A stretch of DNA of 64,000 bases from the NCBI GenBank assembly GCA_041394945.1, contig JAWKHH010000002.1:1062501-1126500 (forward strand), read 5' to 3'. Positions 9,617-17,872 of this stretch are shown here, one piece after another (positions within the stretch are counted from its first letter, which is position 1; each line of letters starts with the position of its first letter). The translations under genes and the position numbers were made by a program. A model generated the notes under the pieces. The model was given only the letters and a program-made list of their open reading frames with translations. It searched no databases and was not told the DNA's origin. This stretch comes from Bryobacteraceae bacterium (GTDB lineage: Bacteria; Acidobacteriota; Terriglobia; Bryobacterales; Bryobacteraceae).

Positions 9617-10527
9617 TGCGCGAACTTCTGGACTCTCCAGTTCTTGATTTCTGCGACGTAGATGGACCCGTCCGAGTCGACGGCGATGTGGTGCGCGAAG
9701 TCCAGCTTTCCCGGCGCCTTGCCGAACCCGCTCAGCACGCCGAGCACGTGGCCGTCGAGGTCGAGCTTGACGACCCTGTTGTTGACGCCATCGGCCATGT
9801 AGATCGAGTCGTCCTTCGGCGAATAGGCAAGGCCCCATGGGGCGCCCACGCCCGTCCACTTGGCGATAAACTTCCCTTGCGCATCGAAGACCTGAACGCG
9901 CTCGTTGGTGCGGTCGGCGACGTAGACGCGGCCCTTGGAATCGAGCACGACGTCGTGCACCAGATCGAACTGCCCGTCGCCTTTACCCTTCTCACCCCAC
10001 TGGCGAATGAAGACGCCGTCTTTTGAATACTGGATCACGCGCGAGTTCCCATAGCCATCGGAGACATAGAAGTCACCGTTGGGGGCGAAGACGAGCCCAG
10101 TCGGTTGGTTGAACGCGTACTGCGTCGTGTTGTCGCCGGGAGTGCGTCCGGCGTTCGCGATGATCATCCGGAGGCGTCCGGCGCGGGTGTATTGGGCGAC
10201 GCTGTGGCCTTTCACATCCACTAGCCACGGATTGCCGAAAGGGTCGATCTCGATGCCATGCGACGAAATCACCGGCACGTCTTTCCAGGCCTGGACGAAT
10301 CGGCCGTACTTGTCGAACTCCATGACCGGGTGCGGCCCCCGGTTGAACACCCAGACGTGGTCGTCCTTATCGACGGCGACACCGCTGGTTTCCCCGAAAT
10401 TCCAACCGGCGGGCAGTTGGGCCCAATCGGCGACGAGCTTGTGCGGGAGCTTCGGTGCGTTGGCCAAGTCGGCCGCTGCTAAAGGCAGGCCCAGTAAGGC
10501 CGCAGCCAGGCAGATGCGGAAAACCAT
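9613..10527 (-). CDS. Secreted NHL-repeat protein
   Basis: This 304-residue protein has a signal peptide (MVFRICLAAALLGLPLAAA) and then about six NHL blades of a beta-propeller. Each blade carries an alternating 'GVAVDKDDHVWVFNRG' or 'DVVLDSKGRVYVADRTNERVQV'-like pattern with Asp-rich turns. Such extracytoplasmic NHL propellers are common in Acidobacteria, where they may bind ligands or act as lactonase- or lyase-like scaffolds. No catalytic signature is clear here. The start is only 35 bp from the divergent permease start. Confidence 0.88.
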   Translation of the reverse strand: MVFRICLAAALLGLPLAAADLANAPKLPHKLVADWAQLPAGWNFGETSGVAVDKDDHVWVFNRGPHPVMEFDKYGRFVQAWKDVPVISSHGIEIDPFGNPWLVDVKGHSVAQYTRAGRLRMIIANAGRTPGDNTTQYAFNQPTGLVFAPNGDFYVSDGYGNSRVIQYSKDGVFIRQWGEKGKGDGQFDLVHDVVLDSKGRVYVADRTNERVQVFDAQGKFIAKWTGVGAPWGLAYSPKDDSIYMADGVNNRVVKLDLDGHVLGVLSGFGKAPGKLDFAHHIAVDSDGSIYVAEIKNWRVQKFAQ

Positions 10528-10556
10528 GCGGATGACTATAGCATGGCGGTCCGCAT
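10526..10556. promoter_or_regulatory. Inverted repeat in a 35-bp divergent gap (possible operator)
   Basis: ATGCGGA (10526-10532) and TCCGCAT (10550-10556) form perfect 7-bp arms separated by 17 bases that contain a TATAGC -10-like element. The left arm includes the NHL start codon and the right arm lies just upstream of the permease start. A regulator bound here could control both genes, but chance cannot be excluded with arms this short. Confidence 0.3.
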
Positions 10557-10562
10557 CGTGTT

Positions 10563-11930
10563 ATGCTCCCCGAATTGAAAGATAGCAGCCCGCATTCGGA
10601 AGACACAGGACTGATTCGCGGTTTCGGCCTGCTGCAGGCCACCGCCCTGAACATGAGCAACATGGTGGGCGTCGGACCGTTTATCACGATCCCGCTGATC
10701 ATCGCGTCCATGGGCGGACCGCAATGCATGCTCGGCTGGGCGTTGGGTTCGATTCTCGCGATTTGCGACGGGCTGGTGTGGGCCGAACTGGCGGCGGCGA
10801 TGCCCGGTTCCGGCGGAACCTTCGTCTACTTGCGCGAGGCTTTTCGGCACACGCGCATCGGGCGGCTGGCGCCGTTCCTGTTTGTGTGGCAGTTCATTTT
10901 CAGCGGACCGCTGGAGATTGCCTCGGGCTACATCGGCTTCGCCCAGTACGTGGGTTACTTTTGGCGCTCGATGGGTCCTTGGGAGACGCGCGCGGTGACG
11001 GCGGCGGTGGGGCTGTTGCTGATCGCGCTGCTCTACCGCAATATCCGCGCGGTCGGCAAGTTGACGGTGATCCTGTGGGCGGGGATGCTGGTTACCGTGT
11101 TGTGGGTGATCGGTGCCGGGATGTCCAGTTTCCGGGCCGACATCGCGTTCGATTTTCCGTCCGGCGCGTTTACGTTCACGCGCGGATTCGCGCTTGGCCT
11201 GGGTGGGGCGATGCTGATCGCGATGTACGACTTCCTCGGCTACTACGACATCTGCTATGTGGCCGGCGAAGTTCGCGAACCGGCGCGTGTCATTCCGCGA
11301 GCGATTCTGCTGTCGGTGGTGCTGGTGGCGATTATCTACGCCGTGATGAACCTGTCCATCATCGGTGTGGTTCCCTGGCGGGAGGCGATGAAATCGAAGT
11401 ACATCGCGGCGGACTTCATGGAGCGCGTCCACGGCGCCTGGGCCGGGGCCGCGATTACGGTCCTGATCCTTTGGACGAGCCTCGCGTCCTGTTTCGCGCT
11501 GATGCTCGGCTACAGCCGGATTCCGTTCGCGGCCGCGCGTGAAGGCTACTTCTTCTCGATTTTCGGCCGGCTGCATGAGAAGGGACACTTCCCGCACTAC
11601 TCCGTGCTGGTGATCGGCGCGCTTTCGATCGCCGGAGGAATGCTGACGCTCGACTGGGTGGTTTCCGCGCTGATGACGGCGCGGATCCTGGTCCAGTTTG
11701 CCGGGCAGATCGCGGCGGTGCACTGGATCCGGCGGCATCGAGCGGATATCGAGCGGCCGTTTCGGATCTGGCTGTATCCGTTGCCGTCGTTGATCGCGCT
11801 GGCAGGTTGGGGATTTGTGTTCGCTACGTCGGGCTGGACGTTCGTGCTTTATGGATTGTTGACGCTAGTCTTGGGGGTGGGTGCGTTTTGGGTGTGGGAA
11901 CGGAGCCGGGAGGGTGCAGAAGAAGACTGA
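10563..11930 (+). CDS. APC-superfamily amino acid permease
   Basis: This 455-residue inner-membrane protein has about 12 hydrophobic helices. The first carries the APC signature GxG-type kink in NMVGVGPFITIPLII, and helix 2 follows with GWALGSILAICDGLVWAEL. A later conserved segment (MYDFLGYYDICYVAGEVREP) matches helix 6-7 of the APC/LAT-like family, with the 'AGEVREPARVIPRAI' turn after it. It probably imports an amino acid or amine by cation symport or exchange. The substrate is not readable. It is transcribed divergently from the NHL gene. Confidence 0.9.
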   Translation: MLPELKDSSPHSEDTGLIRGFGLLQATALNMSNMVGVGPFITIPLIIASMGGPQCMLGWALGSILAICDGLVWAELAAAMPGSGGTFVYLREAFRHTRIGRLAPFLFVWQFIFSGPLEIASGYIGFAQYVGYFWRSMGPWETRAVTAAVGLLLIALLYRNIRAVGKLTVILWAGMLVTVLWVIGAGMSSFRADIAFDFPSGAFTFTRGFALGLGGAMLIAMYDFLGYYDICYVAGEVREPARVIPRAILLSVVLVAIIYAVMNLSIIGVVPWREAMKSKYIAADFMERVHGAWAGAAITVLILWTSLASCFALMLGYSRIPFAAAREGYFFSIFGRLHEKGHFPHYSVLVIGALSIAGGMLTLDWVVSALMTARILVQFAGQIAAVHWIRRHRADIERPFRIWLYPLPSLIALAGWGFVFATSGWTFVLYGLLTLVLGVGAFWVWERSREGAEED

Positions 11931-11945
11931 GACACGGGAGCCCAC

Positions 11946-11966
11946 CCCTCCTCTCGATCGGGAGGG
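11946..11966. terminator. Possible terminator hairpin between convergent genes
   Basis: CCCTCC at 11946-11951 pairs with GGAGGG at 11961-11966 in the gap between the convergent permease and Flp pilin genes. There is no T-tract on either side, so factor-independent termination is uncertain. Confidence 0.3.
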
Positions 11967-12013
11967 CGCCCGCGTCACGGCCGGACTGCTACCACCTGCG
12001 CGCTTGGCCCCGG

Positions 12014-12217
12014 TTAGGGCGCCGCGTTCAGGTAGCTGGTGACTCTGGAGAACACCGTGCTGATGTTTGGAGCGATATCAAGCGGAAAGAATGCCGCCAC
12101 AGCAACGGCCAGGAAAGCCGCTAGCAGCGCGTATTCAATCATGTCCTGCGCCCTGCGATCGCGCCAGAGATTCAGCGAGTGAACCCAGCAAGTGGTTGTG
12201 ATGTATTCCAACTGCAT
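12014..12217 (-). CDS. Flp-family type IVb pilin
   Basis: This 67-residue pilin has a positively charged leader (NLWRDRRA), the prepilin signature QDMIEYALLAAFL with the essential Glu at +5 of the mature protein, one hydrophobic helix, and a short C-terminal tail (FSRVTSYLNAA). ATG 12217 is chosen because a strong GGAGG Shine-Dalgarno lies at 12226-12230. An upstream in-frame ATG at 12247 has none. Flp pilins are cleaved by a TadV/CpaA-type peptidase and assembled by Tad machinery, none of which is in this window. Confidence 0.88.
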   Translation of the reverse strand: MQLEYITTTCWVHSLNLWRDRRAQDMIEYALLAAFLAVAVAAFFPLDIAPNISTVFSRVTSYLNAAP

Positions 12218-12297
12218 GTTACCCTCCTCCAGCGGATACGAGTCCATTATGGCTGTCTGAAGGGATCATGGAAACCCGGCAATGTCCGTAAGGGTAC

Positions 12298-12328
12298 CCG
12301 AAAACTGCCCTAAGTGGCCTTTTTTCGG
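12298..12328 (-). terminator. Hairpin directly after a secreted-protein gene
   Basis: CCGAAAA (12298-12304) and TTTTCGG (12322-12328) form a 7-bp stem with a further GCC/GGC pairing inside the loop, immediately downstream of the stop of the minus-strand gene ending at 12330. Position favours a terminator or 3'-end stabiliser separating it from the pilin gene. A trailing U-tract is missing. Confidence 0.4.
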
Positions 12329-12329
12329 C

Positions 12330-13619
12330 TCAATGCGCGGGATAGGCGGTCACCGTAAACCCGCGCAGTTCCATCGAGTCGGCGGAAGCGGCGTCGAGCG
12401 CGCCGCGAAAATCGACAACGATCCCGGATCCGAGGGAATCCGCGGCGCTCCCCGCGCCGGTTTCCAGACTCAGACTGGTACCCCAGGATTGCGAGGACCA
12501 TTGGATCTGGCCGGAGTGGGCCGCTGCCGTCAACCGGCCCGTCATCAGGCTGACGCCCGACGAGGCGCTACGGTCGATTAGCACCGTCGAGCCCCACTTG
12601 ATCTGAAACTGGGCGCCGGACGCCGTCCCTGTATGGCCGAAATCGAAGCTGACCTCGATGCGGCTTCCGTTGTTCAACATCGACGCGGGGATCGTGCAGA
12701 CGCCCAGGCTGGTCAAAGCCGCGGCGCCGGTTGCGGCGCCTACCGTGGCGCACAACACCTGAGGCACAGTCGCTCCCGCTCCCGCTGTACGGTAGGAAGC
12801 CAGAAGAACGTCGCCCGGCTGCGGCTTCGAGCCGGTTTGGAACTGGATGCTGCTTCCGGTAAGCGAATAGTCGAGCGCCGCCTTCTGCAGAATTCCGTTT
12901 CGGTAAAGCAGAAGGCTGCCCGCGGGGCTGGGCGCGCCGGCCAATCCGAAGACGGCGTTGGCGCCATCCACGACTCCCGAGGGCGTCTCGCCGTCGACGA
13001 ACGTGCCGACGGCGGCGCTGCCGCCGGACCCGCCGGATCCGCAAGGGCCCGACGAGCCGTCGACCCGGATGCAGTCCTCCGGCGCGCCGGTCGCCGACTC
13101 GAGTTCCCCTTCCCCGTTGATTACCGCGGCGCGGGAAGGCAGGTAGACGATGCTCTGCCTCGGCCTGGTGTTCAACTCCTCCTGCAAGCCGGAGACATCG
13201 CCGATCTCGACGTTGACCACCTGGCTTTGAATGGGGCCGAGCAGCGGATCGGCTACACGAACGTCCCTGACCCGCAGCGGAGTCCCGCTTGGACTGACAG
13301 CCCAAGCTTCGTAGAATTGCAGACTGCCGTTTGAAACATACCGGACCTGGTACCAGGCGGTGCTGGCCGCGGTGGTGGTGGGTACGAGCTTGATGTTGAG
13401 CAGTCCGTCGACGACGTCGGTCTGCAACCGGTGCCGCCCGATGAAGGAGGTGTCGCTTGCATCGAAGCTCCTCCACTCGATGATCACGGTTCCAGTGAAT
13501 CGAGAGCCGTCGGCTTTGTAGATAGTGTCGCGAATGGTGGTTAGCGGCGGGGCTGCCAAGAGCCCACCGGCGAGCGCCGCCGCCGTCGCGGCCGCGAAAA
13601 ACGTGGATAGGTGACGCAT
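12330..13619 (-). CDS. Secreted protein of unknown function
   Basis: This 429-residue protein has a clear signal peptide (MRHLSTFFAAATAAALAGGLLAA). An N-terminal beta-rich part (residues 25-140) begins with TTIRDTIYKADGSRFTG. A Gly/Ser-rich linker (GSSGPCGSGGSGGSAA) sits near residues 190-205, followed by a beta-sandwich-like region containing LLLYRNGILQKAALDY, a motif resembling those in phage tail or fibre proteins. Two Cys pairs (DC..PC; LC..VC) may form disulfides. I do not recognise a named family. It lies upstream of the Flp pilin on the same strand, which makes a surface-structure role conceivable, but this is only context. Confidence 0.7.
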   Translation of the reverse strand: MRHLSTFFAAATAAALAGGLLAAPPLTTIRDTIYKADGSRFTGTVIIEWRSFDASDTSFIGRHRLQTDVVDGLLNIKLVPTTTAASTAWYQVRYVSNGSLQFYEAWAVSPSGTPLRVRDVRVADPLLGPIQSQVVNVEIGDVSGLQEELNTRPRQSIVYLPSRAAVINGEGELESATGAPEDCIRVDGSSGPCGSGGSGGSAAVGTFVDGETPSGVVDGANAVFGLAGAPSPAGSLLLYRNGILQKAALDYSLTGSSIQFQTGSKPQPGDVLLASYRTAGAGATVPQVLCATVGAATGAAALTSLGVCTIPASMLNNGSRIEVSFDFGHTGTASGAQFQIKWGSTVLIDRSASSGVSLMTGRLTAAAHSGQIQWSSQSWGTSLSLETGAGSAADSLGSGIVVDFRGALDAASADSMELRGFTVTAYPAH

Positions 13620-13697
13620 TTCCTGCCTCCAACGTCGAATTTAGGCGGGAAAACGTTCGAGCGATGCAAACCCGAATATCGCAAAATACGAGCAACT

Positions 13698-13712
13698 GAT
13701 TCAGGTTGAATC
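13698..13712. terminator. Short hairpin in the gap after the TIKI-like gene
   Basis: GATTCA (13698-13703) and TGAATC (13707-13712) make a perfect 6-bp stem with a 3-base loop in the 152-bp gap between the two minus-strand genes. It could be a weak terminator or part of the promoter region of the secreted-protein gene. Otherwise the gap shows nothing clear. Confidence 0.25.
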
Positions 13713-13771
13713 GGTTAGGCCAATCCTCGATTCTCGATCCCGCGCGGAAATGCGCCTTCCCCGGGCCGTTG

Positions 13772-15601
13772 CTACCAGATATAGTCTTGAGCTTCGCCGC
13801 GCCGGTGATATCCATCGAGCACGTGGACAACGCGGAGATTCTTGATCTTGGTTGGCGACAACTGGCCGATCGGGATGTAGAGGATCTTCCGCCCCAAGTG
13901 CGAAGCGATGGAGCGAAAGATCGATCGAGGAGGCTTGGCGGCGACGTAGACGACGTAGCGATCCACGGAGTAGTCCAGCCCGGCCATGAGGAGCCGCTCC
14001 GGCTTGGATTCGGCGAATTCGTAGTCCCGGTCCCGCCAAACATCGTACATGCGGCGCGGCGGACGCGTCATTAGAAAGCCGCCGTACTCGGCCCTCCCAA
14101 TGCCTGGTCCCACCATTTGGCCGAACGGGTCCGTGGCGTAGAAAGCCATGTCGGATTCGTTCTGGTGCTCGCCGAGCCACGTGGTCAGGTAGTCATAGCG
14201 GTCGTCGTGGTCGGGATCGAAAATAACAACCACCGCGCCGACCTCGCCGGTGATCTTTTCCATTCTCCGGACATGGATCTTACCGGAATGCCAATTCCTG
14301 ACGGTCTCCCGGATATCGATTCCGTCGAGGAGGGAACTGAGAAATGGCTCCACGCGCGTCCGCTCGTCGGAGAGAATGCTCTTCGCTTTTTGTTTGAGAA
14401 ATGTACCGTAATTCTCCACCACGATGTCTTCAGGCGGGTAGGAGCAGATCGAGTCGCCGTCCAACTGTTCGGCCCACTCGCCGGCGCGCTTTTCCTTCTT
14501 TCGTTCCCGCAGGGATCGCGGCATCGTCATCTGCTTCGGCCGCGGAAGACGCCGCCGGATCTTCATTCGCCGCGTCTTCATCCAGACCTCGTCGGCGGAG
14601 ATGCGCACGGTTTCGAGCGCTGAGACTTCGCGCTGCGCGGGATAGCGGTTGGCGAGATCCCAAACCTCCCAGGCGTAATTGTCGTCGACGATGGCGCGGG
14701 CGGCCGATACGATGTCGAACAAAGACGCGGCGAGGTTGTGGTTCATCATCGCAAGATTGCGCGAAAACCGGGCGATCAGGCGCCGGTGCCAATGAGCGAG
14801 GCGATCGCCGGTGTTTGCGCCGTAGTTGGTTTCGGCCTCCTTGAGGAGCGCCAATTGGATTCGCAGGCGGTCAATCAACTGCTCATCGCCCATCATCACG
14901 CGCCATGTTTCGTAGCGCGCCTGGAGGTATGGGTATTCGACGGTGATCTCGGCCAGGCAATGAGGATGGGCGTTCACGAGCTCCACGGGGCGGCGCGCGG
15001 CCGCGCCCGGCTCGTCCTGCGGCGCTTCCATCGCGTCCAGCAGTGGATCGAGCAGGTTCAATGACACCACGGCGAGAACGCTCGATTCCGGGTTTGTTCC
15101 TTGCAGCCGCCAAGCCATCCCGTTGGCGTGGGCCGCGATTTCGTCGGTCCGCGCGGCCGGAAACACCCGGTACGACTCCACATACTGTCCGAACGAGATC
15201 TGCCGGAGAACGTAGGTATCGGGAAAGATGTCGGTGAGGTGCGGTCTTTCGGCGAAATCAGGCTCGATAAATAGGACCTCGGCGCCGATTTCGAATCCCG
15301 TCCGGACGGCTTCGGTGAACGGGTCGGCGGGTTCTATCGGCACGTAGATGCCGGAGAACTCGTCCTCTTCCGCTTCCGGGTACATCAGCACGGAAATCTC
15401 GGGCAACCGGCGCACGGCTTCGCGATAGTGCCGTTCCAGTCCCGCCGGGAGTTCCACGGCGACGACATCCGGGCGGTCTCGCAGAATGATCCGGCGGACG
15501 ATCTCGGCGAACTCGACCCGGCCCGGCACCACCGGCAAATAGGTGATGTTCCCTCTCTGAAGGGGATCGGAGGGCGGGACCCCTTCAGGCGCGGGGGACA
15601 T
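13772..15601 (-). CDS. TIKI/TraB-like protein partnered with a MoxR ATPase
   Basis: This 609-residue protein has no signal peptide. Residues 1-150 look like the ChaN/TraB/TIKI-type fold, as in the MoxR-linked DUF5682 families: a strand followed by VEFAEIVRRIILRDRPDVV, then AVELPAGLERHYREAVRRL, then IGAEVLFIEPDFAERP. The GxxH-type motif of active TIKI proteins is not evident. The middle is helical and very basic (KTRRMKIRRRLPRPK), and the C-terminal third (VVVIFDPDHDDRYDYLTTW through YVVYVAAKPPRS) is a second alpha/beta region I cannot name. ATG 15601 overlaps the ATPase gene by 17 bp, so the two are translationally coupled. The family assignment is inference. Confidence 0.6.
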   Translation of the reverse strand: MSPAPEGVPPSDPLQRGNITYLPVVPGRVEFAEIVRRIILRDRPDVVAVELPAGLERHYREAVRRLPEISVLMYPEAEEDEFSGIYVPIEPADPFTEAVRTGFEIGAEVLFIEPDFAERPHLTDIFPDTYVLRQISFGQYVESYRVFPAARTDEIAAHANGMAWRLQGTNPESSVLAVVSLNLLDPLLDAMEAPQDEPGAAARRPVELVNAHPHCLAEITVEYPYLQARYETWRVMMGDEQLIDRLRIQLALLKEAETNYGANTGDRLAHWHRRLIARFSRNLAMMNHNLAASLFDIVSAARAIVDDNYAWEVWDLANRYPAQREVSALETVRISADEVWMKTRRMKIRRRLPRPKQMTMPRSLRERKKEKRAGEWAEQLDGDSICSYPPEDIVVENYGTFLKQKAKSILSDERTRVEPFLSSLLDGIDIRETVRNWHSGKIHVRRMEKITGEVGAVVVIFDPDHDDRYDYLTTWLGEHQNESDMAFYATDPFGQMVGPGIGRAEYGGFLMTRPPRRMYDVWRDRDYEFAESKPERLLMAGLDYSVDRYVVYVAAKPPRSIFRSIASHLGRKILYIPIGQLSPTKIKNLRVVHVLDGYHRRGEAQDYIW

Positions 15602-16412
15602 AGCGAAGGGCTTCCGCGCCCAGGGTCTCGACGACAGCGGTATGGAGCGCTTCCCGGAAGGGCATGCCGCCATCGGCCGCGGCGCACAGCTTCATCGCGT
15701 AGCGCGCCAGATTGATTCCGTCCCGGGCGGAGTACCGCTCTTCATTGGAATGCGCGTGCTGCAGGAAGTCCGTCACGTATTCGAGAACTTCCTGCTTGCC
15801 GAACGGCAGATTCTCCTTGAGGATGAGCAGTTCTTCGTCGCGATCCGGAAAATCGATCAGGATTTGCGGTTGCAGGCGGGAGTGGATGTACTCCGGCAGA
15901 TCGAAGGTGGAAGCATCGTCGTTCATCGTCGCCACCATCCGGAACGCCGGGTGCGCCTTGATCTTGATGCCAGCGACGATGGATTCCACGTAGCGCCGCG
16001 TATCGAGCAACGGTGCGAGCGAGGCCCAGCTCTTCTCGCTCATCCGGTTTCCCTCGTCGAGGATGGCGATGCCGCCGCGGAGCATGGCGGAGACAAGGGG
16101 CGAGGCGACATAGCGCAGTTTGCGCTCACCTTCAATCACCGGAGTGACGATAAGGTCCTCCGGCCGCGTGTCGACGGTGGCCTGGAGGATGTAGATTTCC
16201 TGTTTGAGGCGGCGCGCGGCGGCGTACGCCAGCGTGGTTTTGCCGACGCCGGGTTTGCCGATGAGCCGCGGATTCATGGGAAGATCGCGCGGGTCGATCA
16301 CCATCCAAGCCGCCAGCAGTTGCCGCATCGCCTCATCCTGGCCCACCCAATTGGCCGGAAGTTCGTCCGGGTGGGCAAGGTGCAAGGCGACGCCTTCGAC
16401 TTCGACAATCAT
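15585..16412 (-). CDS. MoxR-type AAA+ ATPase
   Basis: This 275-residue ATPase shows Walker A in GKPGVGKTT (about residue 55), Walker B in GIAILDEGNR, a sensor-1 Asn in VATMNDD, and a sensor-2/lid region after SRLQPQI. The overall order fits MoxR/DynC-like AAA+ proteins, which remodel or chaperone partner proteins, usually with a VWA-domain protein. Here no VWA gene is adjacent. The coupled downstream gene encodes the TIKI-like protein instead. ATG 16412 is chosen because GGGGA lies 4-8 bases upstream. An in-frame start at 16445 would overlap the M20 stop. Confidence 0.9.
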   Translation of the reverse strand: MIVEVEGVALHLAHPDELPANWVGQDEAMRQLLAAWMVIDPRDLPMNPRLIGKPGVGKTTLAYAAARRLKQEIYILQATVDTRPEDLIVTPVIEGERKLRYVASPLVSAMLRGGIAILDEGNRMSEKSWASLAPLLDTRRYVESIVAGIKIKAHPAFRMVATMNDDASTFDLPEYIHSRLQPQILIDFPDRDEELLILKENLPFGKQEVLEYVTDFLQHAHSNEERYSARDGINLARYAMKLCAAADGGMPFREALHTAVVETLGAEALRYVPRA

Positions 16413-16441
16413 GTGTTCCCCTATTGTCGCCCAGCGGCCGG

Positions 16442-17830
16442 TCAACTACCCAGCATTTCGAAGTATCGGGAGACAGCTTCGATGCCGCGATAGAAGTTCG
16501 GGATGTGGAACTTTTCGTTCGGAGCGTGGAGGTTGTCATCCGGGAGGCCGAAGCCCATCAGGACGCTGGGAATGCCAAGGTGCTGTTCGAACAAGCCGAC
16601 GATGGGTATGGAGCCGCCGGAGCGAATGAAGACGGTCTTTCGTCCGAAGAACTCCGTCATCGATTTGGCGGCGGTCTGAATAAATTTGTTGGAGGGATCG
16701 ATGACCGACGGATCCCCGCTGTGGATGACGCGGAATTCCGCGCGTACTCCCACCGGGCACGCGGCCGCGACGGCAAGTTGTAATTGACGCGCGGCTTCGG
16801 CGGGCGTCTGGTCCGCCACTAGGCGCATCGATACCTTTGCCAGCGCGCGAGCGGGGATGACGGTTTTCGCGCCGTCGCCGATGAACCCACCGCGAACGCC
16901 GTGAACTTCGAGCGTCGGCATCGCCCAGGTGCGATCGAAGACCGAAAGCGACGCATCGCCGTAAAGCGCGGAAGAACCGATTTCCGTCGCCAGGTACTCG
17001 TCGACGTTGAACGGAAGGCTGGCCCAGGCGGCGCGTTCCTCGTTCGATGGCGGGCGGACCTTGTCGTAGAAGCCGGGTATCAGGATGCGGCCGTCGCGGT
17101 CCTTGAGCGCCGTGAGGATCTCGGCGATGGCCATAATCGGATTGGGTGCGGCGCCGCCGTAGATGCCTGAGTGGAGGTCCGTTCTGGCGCCTTCGACGAT
17201 GAGTTCGCCGTACACCATGCCCCGGAGCCCGGTGCAGATGGTGGGCAATCCAGGGGCGAACATTTCCGTGTCGCAGATCACGGCCGCATCCGCGGCGAGA
17301 CGGCGTGGGTTGGCCGGTACGAACTCGGAGATATGGTCGCCGCCCACTTCCTCTTCGCCCTCGCAAAGAACCCGGATGTTGATGGGAAGCTTCCCGCCGG
17401 GACGAAGGAAGCCTTCAACGGCCTTGAGCAGAATCATCGTCTGGCCCTTGTCGTCCACCGCGCCCCTGGCATAGATGTTGTCGTTGCGGATGGCGGGCTC
17501 AAACGGGGGAGAGAGCCACTCGTCGAGTGGATCCGGGGGTTGGACGTCGTAGTGGCCATAGAGCAGAAGCGTCGGCTTGCCGGGCGCGTGGAGCCAATCC
17601 GCGTAAACGAGTGGGTGGCGTCCCGGTTTGGGAATGATCTCGACGTTTTCCATTCCGGACGCACGCAGGTCATTGGCGACGAACTCGGCGGCGCGCAGAA
17701 CGTCTACGGTATGCTCCGGCGATGTGGAAATGCTTGGGATCCTGAGGAACGCTTTCAGCTCTTCGAGATACCGGGCCCGGTTCTGCTCATGATAGGAGGA
17801 CATAGCTGCCAAGCTAGCATATTCGCTCAT
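16442..17830 (-). CDS. M20-family metallopeptidase (dipeptidase/carboxypeptidase type)
   Basis: This 462-residue cytoplasmic enzyme has the M20 catalytic series: LLYGHYDVQP (zinc His and catalytic Asp), the bridging Asp in RGAVDDKGQ, catalytic Glu pair in CEGEEEVGG, and a later zinc Asp in VICDTEMF. The inserted lid/dimerisation domain lies around residues 200-320. It matches the M20A/F group often annotated as 'dipeptidase'. No Shine-Dalgarno clearly separates ATG 17830 from ATG 17803, so the first is kept. It is divergent from the PSCyt1/DUF1553 gene 42 bp away, and precedes the AAA+ gene by 29 bp. Confidence 0.92.
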   Translation of the reverse strand: MSEYASLAAMSSYHEQNRARYLEELKAFLRIPSISTSPEHTVDVLRAAEFVANDLRASGMENVEIIPKPGRHPLVYADWLHAPGKPTLLLYGHYDVQPPDPLDEWLSPPFEPAIRNDNIYARGAVDDKGQTMILLKAVEGFLRPGGKLPINIRVLCEGEEEVGGDHISEFVPANPRRLAADAAVICDTEMFAPGLPTICTGLRGMVYGELIVEGARTDLHSGIYGGAAPNPIMAIAEILTALKDRDGRILIPGFYDKVRPPSNEERAAWASLPFNVDEYLATEIGSSALYGDASLSVFDRTWAMPTLEVHGVRGGFIGDGAKTVIPARALAKVSMRLVADQTPAEAARQLQLAVAAACPVGVRAEFRVIHSGDPSVIDPSNKFIQTAAKSMTEFFGRKTVFIRSGGSIPIVGLFEQHLGIPSVLMGFGLPDDNLHAPNEKFHIPNFYRGIEAVSRYFEMLGS

Positions 17831-17872
17831 GCCGTCCGGCGGTGGTTGACATATAATCTTGGCAGCACCGCT

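Noticed and set aside
12568..14043. Minus-strand open frame of 491 codons in another phase
   Set aside because: It is out of phase with the secreted protein and the TIKI-like gene on the same strand and has Arg-rich, low-complexity composition.
17846..17857. TTGACA followed directly by TATAAT upstream of the DUF1553 gene
   Set aside because: Both hexamers match consensus, but they are adjacent with no spacer, so they cannot serve as a -35/-10 pair.
17171..17872. In-frame upstream extension of the PSCyt1/DUF1553 gene
   Set aside because: This part is antisense to the M20 peptidase. A clear signal peptide starts at 17873.
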